Shown: positions 24,820-35,678 of the stretch, one piece after another
How positions within the stretch are numbered: position 1 is the first letter of the stretch
How the letters are laid out: every line of letters starts with the position of its first letter
Notes under the pieces: generated by a model
What the model was told of the DNA's origin: nothing
The model's input: the letters and a program-made list of their open reading frames with translations, nothing else
Database searches by the model: none
NCBI GenBank assembly: GCA_004802725.1
Contig: SGPM01000087.1
Location: 24,587 to 88,586, forward strand
Direction of reading: 5' to 3'
From: Antrodiella citrinella
Lineage: Eukaryota > Basidiomycota > Agaricomycetes > Polyporales > Steccherinaceae
DNA: 64,000 bases
Translations under genes and position numbers: made by a program

Positions 24820-26374
24820 ACTGCTACTACCGTGATTCTGTCAACGGCTACTCACGAATGCAGATGTGCCAGTGGCGGCGCTGCGCAAGACGATACTTGA
24901 TCTGTCGTCCAGCCGCACTCGATTGAATCATGTTATCAAGAAAATGTTCAGTGATGGTATGCGGCCCTTCTACACACTCCAGGTCACGGACGCCACATAC
25001 TCTCGAAGGACTCGTGTTTTCAAGTTCCTCGTTCGTGTTCGAATTTTCCACCGGCAGCTCTCCCACTAGTACTGGTCGCACGACGAAGACCTATATCGGA
25101 TTTGACCTCGGGAGCGAGAGGTTCAGCTTCATCAAGGACAGGTGTCGCCCAGTCTCGGACGAAGTGCGCTCGGAGCTGGAAGTCTACGGTCACTCTGCAA
25201 AGGATTCGGGCCGTCGCCACTGCCTTTTGCGAAAGCGGCACTGGCATGTTCGTGGATCCAAGACTCGGAGGTACATTGTCATCAAGAGAGCATGGTCAGT
25301 CATGCAGACATTCTTGCTGCATCCACACCCGAGTATTCCTGGACGTTGGTCTCTATTCAAGATTATACGGATTCGAGGGAGCTGTGCATGATTGTATATG
25401 ACGCATTCGTCGGTGAGGTCATTATATCGCATCGCCATTCTATGCAATGCTGACTATGTTGTCATAATCTAAACAGCGCATGAGTCTGCGTGGGATATTG
25501 GTGTTTTTCATCGTGATACCAGCGATGCAAATATTCTCATCCGTGGAGATGCAGATGGATTCACCGACGGTTTATTGATCGATTGGGACAGGTGTAAGTA
25601 TAAGAGCAATTTGGAAGAAGGTGTTATGCAGCCGAGTCGTTCAGCATGCTTAATGATTCAGTTCCTACTACCTTAGCTGACTGATTGTCTCAGGGAACTT
25701 GGCGTTATCGGTCTGCAACACTTCTCAACTACCCGAAAAAGGGATATGAGCTAGCTGACGATATCGAATCATTCTTCCATTTCCTCTATATCTTCGCACT
25801 CCGCTTCCAACCCCATAGATACGATCGCATCGAGCTAAAAGCGACACTCGACGGCCACTACAACAAGTGCACCTTCAGGAATGGACTATGTGTTGGCAGC
25901 CAACTGAAATGCAGCCAACTGAAATTCGTCAGTGTCGAGCAAGATATTTTACCTTGCAGATTGAAGACAAGAGGCGCGTTTGAGGCACTGTTACAAACAC
26001 TGGCATCGATTTGCAAGGAACATTATGCTACTTTGGACCTCGATGCTCTTCAACAGCAGTATGGCGTCTCGTTAACTCCGGATGCTCCAGTCGTTGTGTC
26101 GGTGGCACCCGGTACCACAAGACCGCCATTGAAGACACGAAGTACCATCAGGTTCGCCAAATCGAAGACTACTGAAAGTCGCAGCGCTTCCAGTCCACCC
26201 ATCCCTTCACCGCTACCCTGTCGTGTTATGGCTGCAACTCTTCGTAATCACCATGCGTTCGGTAATGCCATGCTCGACGCCATCAACAGTGATGGCTGGA
26301 CGCCGAATGACAAGGTTCAGGACCGATTTGAATACTTGTCAAGCGGACGCTGGCATTCCCGACATACCTGTTGA
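24820..26374 (+). pseudogene. FunK1-type protein kinase, probably damaged in its N-terminal half
   Basis: FunK1 kinases are an expanded basidiomycete group of unknown substrates. The catalytic part is clear. An exon ends SRELCMIVYDAFV, and after an intron the next reads AHESAWDIGVFHRDTSDANI, then LIRGDADGFTDGLLIDWDR. This contains the HRD loop with the catalytic Asp and Asn, and IDWD in place of DFG as usual in this family. A 50-nt GC-AG intron (25644-25693) joins EEGVMQPSRS to GTWRYRSATLLNYPKKGYEL and ADDIESFFHFL, the family signature. Upstream, KTYIGFDLGSERFSFIKDRC matches the N-lobe. However, the link from SELEVYG (about 25190) to AVATAF and on to the SRELC exon requires two frame changes with no plausible introns. 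Either the gene has decayed or the sequence has errors. The start is uncertain. Confidence 0.7.
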
Positions 26375-26815
26375 TGTCGGATTTTCTGACCCTTGGCACT
26401 CCTCCGAATCAAAAAGACACATATTGCCTCTGCGACTCGAGTTTATAACTTGGGACTTACTATTATGTATATATAAAGTTGAAGGTCGTTCACGACGACG
26501 TACACATTATCTACATATTTATTGGTCGTTTCGGGGAACCCAGCCTGAGTGCTTAGCGCCGATTGTACGTGACCGCGACGCGCCTCGCGTAGGATTTCAA
26601 CTTTCGTGTTCACCATCGAGACACGCTTGGCAATTTTCAACCTCCTCGACTTTGCACGATAAAGTTACGGAGCGAAACGACAGTTTGGTATATGTAAGCA
26701 GTTGGTCTCATGATCTCATGATGGGCGGTGGCTGACGAGACAAGGACTGCAGCTTCCCAAAACGCCGTCACGGTAAACCACCGCTGTAGATCTACCCCAG
26801 CCACCAAGTATCAAG
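26375..26815. other. Intergenic region
   Basis: Promoter region of the APC/C subunit gene. No coding segment recognised. Confidence 0.45.
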
Positions 26816-29658
26816 ATGCCTGCAACACCTCCACCGTCCGATTTTCATCCCATATCAAGTGGAATGGGAGGTTTTCCTTCCCCTTCCAGCTCGAGGCCTC
26901 GTCACTCTCTCAACTCGTCGTTCTCATTCGGACCGCAGTCACTCGTTAATTCATATGCCGAGGCCAACAGTAGCATGGCGTCCAACGCCCGCTCGTTTGC
27001 ACTGGATCCCAACAGATCTATTCTGCCTGCTTCTCCGTTGCGCTCCTCGCCACGAATGGCGCGGAAGGCCAAGACCACGGGCGGTGGCCGACACCCGCTC
27101 GCGATGGACAATACCGATGTGTTCCAAGACTATGGCGAGAGAATGCAGGAGGATGAGGAGACACATGAGTGGGGGATGGTGGATAGAATGAGACTATGGA
27201 GGCATGACGCGTTGATGCAGCATCTGTACGAGACAGCAGCGTTCTGGGGGGACAAAGTTGTCAGTTGGACCAGTAAGTGCTATGCGTTCCATAGCTGCAT
27301 CGTTCCAGACACTGATGTGTGTACAAGACGACCCGAATGACGCATTCTGGCTTGCTCAGACATATTTTCTCACCCATCAGTATTCCCGGGCAGAAAGGCT
27401 CCTCGTACGACCGTTCCCGACAACTCCTCCTCCGCCTCGCAAAGCACCAGATGGGGCCCCTCTGAATGGACATGCATTCACCTCCGACATGAAAGGAAAG
27501 GGTAGAGAAACTGCATTCGATCCCTCAAACATGCCGCCACCACCTCTGCCAGCTCGAATACCGGTTGGAGGTCCAGGAGAGATGGTGGATGTCGCGGTTG
27601 ACTACGAGGGAGGCGGTGTGTCGCGCCTGGTAGACATGAGCGTTGCGTGTCGGTACCTTGCCGCGCAGTGCCAAATGAGACAGGGAAAATGGCATGATGC
27701 TACGGAAATGCTGGGTGAAGCAAACCCCTTCCGCGGTTCTGCAAATAGTGGACCAGAGGTGCCGAACATGGACGGGGGTATTAAGGTGTGTCTTATTCTC
27801 TGACCGCAGCGAGTGAAAATTTGACCCTTGAAGACGTAGATCGAAGCGTCCATGTGCCATCTGCGTGGCATCCTCATGATCAAGCTGAACCGTCCGAACC
27901 AAGCCAAGAATTGTTTCATGGAGGCGTTGTCTTTGGACGTGAAGTGTTATGAGTCGTTCATGCACCTGGTCAGCTCTGAGATGCTGACACCCGACGAAGG
28001 TATGAGCTATCGTATACACATTTGAGTAATGCTCACTATTCGGACAGAATGGGACTTCGTGCAGTCGCTGGCATATCGGGACCAGACACCAGAAGACGCC
28101 GAATTTGTCAGGCTCATGTACATGTCACGATTGCGAAAATACAAGCACCCAGAACAACACGCCATTGCACGAAGACGACTTGTCGAGGACTATGGCTTAG
28201 GTGACAACCCGGATGTATTATTCAGCTTTGCGGATGCGTTGTATGGACAATTCAGATGGGCGGATTGTCTAGCTATAACGACGAGGTAAGCCGACCTTAT
28301 CTGTTGTTTTGACTCCATTCTGAAGTATGTGACTAGGATCCTTGGGTTAACGGCCGTTCATGCGCCGACCATGCCACTCCATATCGCGTGTCTGCATCAT
28401 ATATCTCGTCTTCATTCAAAGCTGTTCATACTTGCACATGAATTGGTTGAACGGGAGCCGGAATCACATATCAGCTGGTATGCCGTTGGGGTATGGTACA
28501 TGAGTGTGAAAAAGTACTCCGACGCCCGAACATACTTCAGGTACAGACTAACCCTTCTCTTATATCCGAGAGAATCTGACTGATTGACCTCAATTCAGCA
28601 AAACTTCACTTATGGATCCTCGATTCTCACCTGCGTGGATTGCATTTGCCCACACATTCGCCTTGGAAGGCGAGCACGATCATGCCGTCACCGCCTACTC
28701 AACCTGTTCCCGTATGTTCAACGGGTGAGTCAATCTGCGGACATCTTATCGCACAAAGTTAACGTTTATTGCTTGCATAGATCCCACTTGCCATTGATGT
28801 TCATCGGCATGGAACAAATAATTCTGTCAAACTCTCAACAAGCCGACGAGGCGCTGAATGCAGCACATGCAATGTGCGAAGGGGACCCGTTGCTTGCCAA
28901 CGAACGCGGTGTCATGGCATTCAACCATGGGCGGTACGCACTCCTCCTCGGCGTTGTATGTATCACAACACACTTATTGCATGATCACGGGGTTACAGAT
29001 ACGAGCAAGCACTATCACTGTTCCAAGAAGCCATCACCCTTGCGCAGGTCACACAGTCATCTGAGATAGCTTGGGCGTCTACCTATGTCAACCTTGGTAC
29101 ATGTTACCGCAAACTCGAGTGCGTCCTTCGTTACGGTCATTTCCCTCTCACCTGAGTTTCGTTGACCAGAACACGATTTCCGTATCACAGCCGACTCGAA
29201 GACGCCAAGAACACGTACAAGCGGGTGTTGCAGCTTGACCCTCGTAACGCGACTGCATTGGCATTCCTGGGAATCGTGCATCACATGTTGGAAGAGATTG
29301 ACGAGGCAATCGTCAGGTATCATGAGGTAGGAATCAACACACATCCATACGAAATCACTCTCACTTACGTCCGGCTCCTCAGACACTCAGTATTGAACCT
29401 ATAAACGGACACGTCCTCGAATTGCTCAACCTGGCGCTCGACTACAGCGCGCAAAACAAATCGTTTCTGAGGAAGGCTATGCCGCTGGGAGAAGACGAAT
29501 GGTCGAAGAATATGCGCGAGCAAGGTGAAAAGGCAGGGCTGAAAGCGAGAGATAAGGGAAAGTATAAAGAGACGTCAGCCGCTCCACCGCCAAGCACAAG
29601 CACAAGTGCTGGTACTGCCACGCCCGGGACTACGGTGGACGAAGAGATGAGCATTTGA
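26816..29658 (+). CDS. CDC16: Anaphase-promoting complex TPR subunit Cut9/CDC16 (APC6)
   Basis: Scaffold TPR subunit of the APC/C ubiquitin ligase that drives mitotic exit. The ATG at 26816 starts a Ser/Pro-rich leader (MPATPPPSDFHPISSGMGGF), then DRMRLWRHDALMQHLYETAA and FWGDKVVSWT. After an intron, DPNDAFWLAQTYFLTHQYSR begins the first TPR. Many short exons follow. Conserved TPR pieces include HISWYAVGVWYMSVKKYSDA, the join to SKTSLMDPRFSPAWIAFAHT, FALEGEHDHAVTAYSTCSRM, LANERGVMAFNHGRYEQALS, YVNLGTCYRKL and LQLDPRNATALAFLGIVHHM. These match Cut9/CDC16 in order. The C-terminal tail is charged, then Ser/Thr/Pro-rich, ending DEEMSI. The gene appears intact, with about ten exons. Confidence 0.92.
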
Positions 29659-29823
29659 GTGTGACGTACACCGGGACATCTTTACTTGGCGGGTGAGGTG
29701 GGTGCCGGTATATCCAGTTATTTGGCTCGTCCAGAAGGCGGAGCAAGAAGGGGATTATGGATTAAGCCGCAAACATCGTGCCTGCATCAAACAACGCCGA
29801 AACCTGAGTCGCTGCACCCGCGC

Positions 29824-30084
29824 CTACAACCTCCCCTTCATGATCTCGTGCCTGTCCTCCTTCTTCCCAACCGCCTCGCCATCCTCCCACATCTGTTTCT
29901 CTCCGTTCGTGCCTTTGTCACNGCGCTCCCGGTACTGCTTCCCCGGCTTCTGAGCTATGATCTGGGGGTTCTCCCCCTGCTCGCCCACGAGTTGCTTCTT
30001 AGGCTTGTCCTCTGGGTNCACTTGGGAAGGCTCAGAAGGTTCGGACAGCCCGGAGGGAGGGACGATCTGGGCTTTGGGAGACAT
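29824..30084 (-). CDS. Small hydrophilic hypothetical protein
   Basis: An 86-codon ATG-initiated frame with two undetermined bases: MSPKAQIVPPSGLSEPSEPS at the start, then KPKKQLVGEQGENPQIIAQK and a Lys/Glu-rich C-terminus (WEDGEAVGKKEDRHEIMKGR). It is very hydrophilic, without membrane or signal segments. It is convergent with the APC/C subunit gene (166 bp between stops). I do not recognise the family. The biased composition and proper start suggest a real small gene, but this is only moderately supported. The upstream stretch to about 30420 contains several N positions. Confidence 0.4.
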   Translation of the reverse strand: MSPKAQIVPPSGLSEPSEPSQVXPEDKPKKQLVGEQGENPQIIAQKPGKQYRERXDKGTNGEKQMWEDGEAVGKKEDRHEIMKGRL

Positions 30085-30759
30085 CGTGGTGATAATGAAG
30101 CGTACGTGTGGTGTGGCGTTAGGTGTAAGTTGGTTGTTATTGGTCTGTAGTGTGTGATGTCAGTCTGGGATTTCAAAGTACTGCTATNAAGTATGCTTAC
30201 TTGTGATTCGAGATTCAAAGTGGTGGTGAAGAAGGAAGNAAGAAGAGATATTTGGTGAGGTCGGAGGCCAACTTGGATGTGGCGGCTGGCATACCACTTT
30301 GTGATGTCATAACTGTGGCGGANTTCAGCCCCGCCCAATNACCAACATATTCCTCGGGATCAAATGTAATCCGTTGTCGTCTTCCAGTGTCTTCTTTGTC
30401 TNCATAANTCTTCAACTCGAAATTTCTTGTTGTTTTAACCTATCGCTGTCATCACGGTGACACGATTAATATTGAGCGCTTGAGTGCTTGGCCANAAGCC
30501 CGGGCCTGAGCGTACTTGATTATTTCTTCCCAACGCCAAGATCTACAAGTTGAAAGTCAGTGGATTGACCACATTGTGACAGAACAGCAAGTCAGTATGC
30601 ACCATTCTGAGTGGTATTTGTACATGTCCCTGATTTACGACTCCCCACAGATTGTTCAAAGAGACCGAAAGGTGGTGGCCACAGATCGTAAGTCTCACGA
30701 CCAATTGCTTATTCCCCCCTAAGTCGCTCAGTCATTCCGGTGCGTGTATGATCTAGGGT

Positions 30760-32608
30760 ATGGACGGTGTGCTGCAAAATGTACTTCCATCGGTGAANNC
30801 ATCNGNNNAGNCNTNTGCCGNGANGNNTCNNNNGNCNNNTTCNNCGANNNCTTCAGAGTTTCTGTTCGAATAGTGAGTTACTAATACTACGCACCTCCCA
30901 TCTTTTATTTGCGGCTGACAGGATACTTCTCAACAAGTATCTCTGCAGAAAACATTAATGCGCACCTCGAGAGGCTGAATACCAGCGTTGAAGACGTATG
31001 GGAGATCATTGCGGACCTGAAGCGTGTTGCTAGTAGCATGCTCCACATGCACCGCAACGCCTCGCCCGGGTTCNTCATCAATCGACTTCCAAGGGAAATT
31101 CTTGCCATGGTATTCTGCGAAGCGTCCCATTACGACNTNGCAACCATGTTTGCCATCTCGCAGACGTGTACCAGCTGGCGCAATCTCGCCCTCCACACTG
31201 CTNAAATGTGGAATGTCCCNAATCTGGTTTCTTGGTTGCACTNNCCTGGACGACAGTGGATGTTTCATGAGACGGCTTTACACCCCGAGCTCACTGTCCT
31301 CATTTTGCAACGATCCGCGAGCGCGAAGATGGACATACATTATGTTGGCGACATTCTTGACGACCTACCAACATTCACTATCGTCTTCGCTCAATATNCT
31401 TCAGGAATGTATATNCCGGCTTGTAGAGTTGGACCTCACTGTTAGATGGGCCACCTTTCGCAAAACGTCCTGGATAGGCGTAGAAGCGGCGCCACATCTG
31501 AAACGGCACCGTATCTGTGCAAACCAGTCCGGAAATGGGCCTTACATCTATCGCAGAGCGTTTGCGCAGGCGATGCCCGTACTGGAGGAATTCCCCATAG
31601 ACGGCTTTCGTCTGCCTTGGAACGTCAATATGTTTCCTCGTAGCCTCAAGACTCTACACATCGACGAAGGGTTCGACTTGGGGCTTGCCGCTTGCTTGCT
31701 TGGATAGGTGCTTAGGCCGAGCGAATTCACTCTAATGCCTCTTTGGATCACCAACGATACGTGGACGATTAAAGCATTCTGTCTATCCTCTGATCAGAAC
31801 AAGCTCTGTAGTGCCCATCGCACTGTTCAGGTTTCGTTCCTTGAAGCTACGCAATTCCCTGGTGGACTGTGCACATATTTGGAAGCCGATAGCTTGGGAA
31901 GATACTCTTCGCTTGAGTGTCACATGCGATGCGAAGACGGGACCTTACGAAGATACCTTGCCCAATTTTAGCGATGTTCCCGACAATGTTTTCGACCTAC
32001 TAGGTTCCGCTCATAGTATCACCATCAGTCCAGATGTTGTTTGTGGCTCTTACAGGACTATGTGGAAAGTTTATAGATCGAACTCAGATCTAGACATGAT
32101 GATCGATTTGGACCTCTGGACTACCAAGAGTCGCGCCCCTCTCCCTCTCCTTCCTTCCGCCATTTCTCAGGTCGCGGAACGTCTACCCTTTTCAAGCGAT
32201 ATCCGGTCTCTCTGCATCTCAATCGATACCAGTACCGGTCGACAAAATGCCGCAGCTCAGGACATCGCCACATTACTCTCCCGTCAGTCCTCTCTCTGTC
32301 ATCTGACGTTCACGGGCTATGTGGGTAGTACATGGAGGACGAAAATAATTGATGTACTAGCCATGCACCTCGTCGACTTTCCGACAGACAGTTTTCCGCA
32401 GCTGGAGACTCTCTCTATGAATCACTGTTACATGTCCAGCGATGTCTTCCGTCAGTTCATCCACAGTCGCGAGGACCTCCCTCGACCTCAATCTCTTCGT
32501 TTAGACCACATGACATTCGACAAGATGGACGATGAAACGGCCAACATGATCCGCGGGAGTGTTGTGGACCTGGATGGATTTCAGCGAAGGGACTATATCA
32601 GAAGGTGA
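30760..32608 (+). pseudogene. F-box family copy 1, broken and N-rich
   Basis: First of three related genes in the window. Exon 1 begins MDGVLQNVLPSV at 30760 and runs into a patch of N bases (about 30799-30848). The second exon, from about 30937, reads SAENINAHLERLNTSVEDVW, then INRLPREILAMVFCEASHYD and SQTCTSWRNLAL, the F-box region. Compared with the intact copy at 48606-50547, this one has frame changes near 31390-31440, extra bases near 31690 (the frame ends in a stop after LAACLLG), and a missing segment of tens of bases near 31795. The C-terminal half (31811-32608) is open in another frame, with LPSAISQVAERLPFSSDIRS matching the paralogues. It is non-functional as assembled, although uncalled bases may hide assembly errors. 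Confidence 0.75.
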
Positions 32609-33125
32609 ATCAGTCGCGAGTCGTCCGTACTAAATCCTATCGTTGTAATGAACTTAGGTCAAGCTCGTCTTGCCATACATTACTGTAGGTACTCCTTCAC
32701 TCAGGATTCGTGCTCAGCGACAATTTTCTCTATTCATGTAAAGCCTAGAGGATGCATAGCTCCATGATGTTTGTAACGATTTTTATTAGCATCGACTCGA
32801 GAGCAGAGACTCCATCGTGCACTAAGCACTGGTACGCCAGTGTCTATTGAATACGTAGATATCATCGGTACACCTCTATATATTACTTGCACAAGCGGAT
32901 TAGAGGTGCTTCGGCACGCCGGCACCTTAAGACGGACGCAGCATGACTATTAGCGAGGATGCAAGGAAGCTGCTGCTGAACATGTCAGACGATAGAAGTT
33001 TTGAGGCGAATAGGGTGATTCAAGCAAGCTGATCTTCCGGCGTGTCTTCGAATTTGCCGGAGTGAATGTCCAGGTTGTAGCCCAGTGTAAACCTGCCGGT
33101 AACTGATAGCGTAAGCAAAAAAAGA
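32609..33125. other. Intergenic region between F-box copy 1 and tRNA-Val
   Basis: No gene recognised. A run of seven T residues on the minus strand directly downstream of the tRNA gene (33118-33124) fits a Pol III terminator. Confidence 0.5.
33118..33124 (-). terminator. Pol III T-run terminator of tRNA-Val
   Basis: On the minus strand a run of T residues begins one base or so past the tRNA 3' end, as expected for Pol III termination. Confidence 0.6.
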
Positions 33126-33209
33126 TGAGTCGGCCCAGGCTCGAACTGAGGACCTTCTGTGACGCTATGCGTGTTAGACAGATGCGATAACCAACTACGC
33201 CACCGACCC
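33126..33209 (-). tRNA. tRNA-Val (anticodon AAC) with a 10-nt intron
   Basis: The cloverleaf folds by eye. The acceptor stem GGGTCGG pairs with CCGACTC, followed by discriminator A. The D-stem is GCG/CGC, the anticodon stem TCTGT/ACAGA, and the loop holds CTAACA before the intron. The T-arm is CTCAG, TTCGAGC, CTGGG. The intron CGCATAGCGT follows the base 3' of the anticodon, the standard nuclear tRNA intron position. A T-run just downstream gives a Pol III stop signal. The exons are identical to the tRNA at 51108-51191. Confidence 0.93.
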
Positions 33210-33734
33210 GATAGTATTGAGAGAGTTACCGGAGTTCATCTTTTTATCAGACAATAGCAGGTGGTACAAAAGAACATATACAGAACTTCTCTATGTTGCC
33301 GTGTTTTTCATCTCTAGACTCTGCTGCTTGTTGGAGAATCGAGTAAGTAGACATCATCGCAATTGAATTTACGTATCGAAAATGTTGTAAATTTGGGTAT
33401 ACTTTATGGCAAATAGTGAACACATAACGAAACATTGGTACGCGTGAGCGCCCGTGACACGAATGGCAACTTCCGTCGCGGCGTTCAACGTTCCTGCTCT
33501 TCATTTTTCAAGCTTCAATATCAGTGGATTGACCACGTCGTGAAGAAAATCAGTCACTGCGAGTTTTTGTTGCGCATAATCCTGAAATATGACTCTTTTC
33601 AGGTTGTTTTGATTCTTCAAAGAGACCGAGAAGTCTTCAAACTGTGGCCTTTACTGCTAATCGTAAGTCTCGCGACCAATCACTTATTTTTCCCTCAATA
33701 GCTCAGTCATTTCGGTGCGTGTACGGTCTAGGGT

Positions 33735-35678
33735 ATGGATGGTGTGCTACAGCATCTACTTCCATCGGTGAAGACATCTGCCGAGAGGTGTCGCAGGACT
33801 CTTCCGGCGACTTCTCCAGAGTTTTTCAAGTTGTTGGAACAGTAAGTGACTACGCACTCCGTATCTTCTTATTATTGCGTGGCTGATATGATATGTTTCA
33901 ACAACAAGCGTCTCTGCAGAAAACATTGATGCGCACCTCGAGAGGCTGAATACCAGCNTTGAAGACGTATGGGAGATCATTGCGGACCTCAAAACTATCG
34001 CTAGCATGCTCCTTATGCACCGAAACGCCTCGCCTGGGTTCCTCATCAACCGACTTCCAACGGAGATTCTTGCCATGGTATTCTGCGAGGCGTCCCGTCA
34101 CGACGTAACAACCATGTTTGTCATCTCGCAGACGTGTACTACTTGGCGCAATCTTGCCCCCCTCACTGCTGAGATGTGGAGTGCCTCCCATCTGCTCTCA
34201 TGGAAACGGCCTCCTGGACAGCAACTGAAGTATCGATGGACGGCCTTGTGCCCCGAGCTCACTGCCCTCATCTTGCAACGATCTGCGAACGCGAAGATGG
34301 CCATACGTTATCATGACCATCGCCTATCAACATACACGCTGTCTTCTTCGTCTTCGTTAAATATGATTCAACAATGTCTGTCGCGGCTCGTAGAGTTGGA
34401 CCTTACTCTCTCCTTGATCGCCTTTTTCAAAGCCTCCTGGATAGGTGGAGAAGCAGCACCACATCTGAAAAAGCTTCGTATCCAGACGCCGGGACATGAT
34501 GCTTACATCTGTTGCAGAGCGTTTGCGGAGACAATGCCTGTGCTAGAGGAGCTCTCTTTATACGGGCTTCGTCTTCCTTGGAACCATGACGTGTTTCCGC
34601 GCAACCTCAAGATACTATGCATTGACGAAAGATTCGTCTTGCGGCTCGATTCTATAGGAGACCTTGCCGACCGAATTCGCTCTTACTCTTCGTTGACTCA
34701 CCCACGCTACGTGCAGGATCAAAATATTCTGTCTATCCTCCGGCACTGTCCTGACCTGGAGGATGTGAGCATCAGCTGTTGCTCCAACATCCGCTGTGGT
34801 TCCACTCAAGATCGCCCTATAGTGCCTATCGCACTGTCTAGGCTTCGTTCCATGACTCGCCTGTGCAATTACCTGGTGGACTGTGCATATATCCTGAGGT
34901 CGATGGCTTGGGGGAGCACTCCTCGCTTGACTATCGAGTGCGATGTGCAGACAGGACCTGACGATAATACTTTGCTCAATTTTGCCGATCTCCCCGACAA
35001 TGTCTGCGATCTACTCCGCCCATAGTATTGCCGTCACTCCAGACTATATTTGCGGCTCTCACAGCACCACGAGGACAGCTTCTGCACTGGACGCAGACGC
35101 ATGTGTACTAATCGATCTAGGCACCCAGGACCGCCAATAGTCGTGCTGCTTTCCTTCCTTCTATGGTTGTCCAAATCGCGGAGCATCTACCCTCTACAAG
35201 TGATATCCGGTCCCTCTGCATCACAGACGGCCGGATTGCGAATCGACAAGAACTCACGGCAAAGAACCTCGCCACGCTACTCTCCCGCCAATCCTCCCTC
35301 TATCATCTGGCATACAATGGCTCGGAGCACCCCAGGAAGGGATGGTCCGGGAGGAGGAAGATGATGGACGCACTAGCGATGCACCTCGTCGATTTTCCAG
35401 AAAATAGTTTTCCGCGTCTGGAGACTCTCTCTATATCGGACTGTTGCATGTCCCGCGACGTCTTCGCTCAGTTCATTCGCAGTCGCGAGGGCCTACCTCC
35501 GCTTCACTCTCTTCGTTTGAACGAGGTGACCTTCGAGAACATGGGCGACGAAATGGCCAGACTGATCCGCGGAAGTGCCGTGGACCAGGAGGATTCTCTC
35601 ATTCTGGTTTGCAGTAAAGGAGCTACACCAGCGAGGGGACCTATCTCGGGTCGTTTCTACGAAATGCCGTCGTTGTGA
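33735..35678 (+). pseudogene. F-box family copy 2, two frameshifts
   Basis: Exon 1 (from the ATG at 33735) reads MDGVLQHLLPSVKTSAERCR, then RTLPATSPEFFKLLE, ending at a GTAAGT donor near 33843. Exon 2, from about 33910, gives VSAENIDAHLERLN, SPGFLINRLPTEILAMVFCE (the F-box) and leucine-rich repeats. At about 35020 the frame ends after DNVCDLLRP, where about four bases are missing relative to the other copies, and SIAVTPDYICG continues in the next frame. A second shift lies near 35130, after which LPSMVVQIAEHLPSTSDIRS runs open to the stop at 35678. Both breaks fall in the C-terminal LRR region. It could encode a shorter protein of about 380 residues, or be a young pseudogene. Confidence 0.75.
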
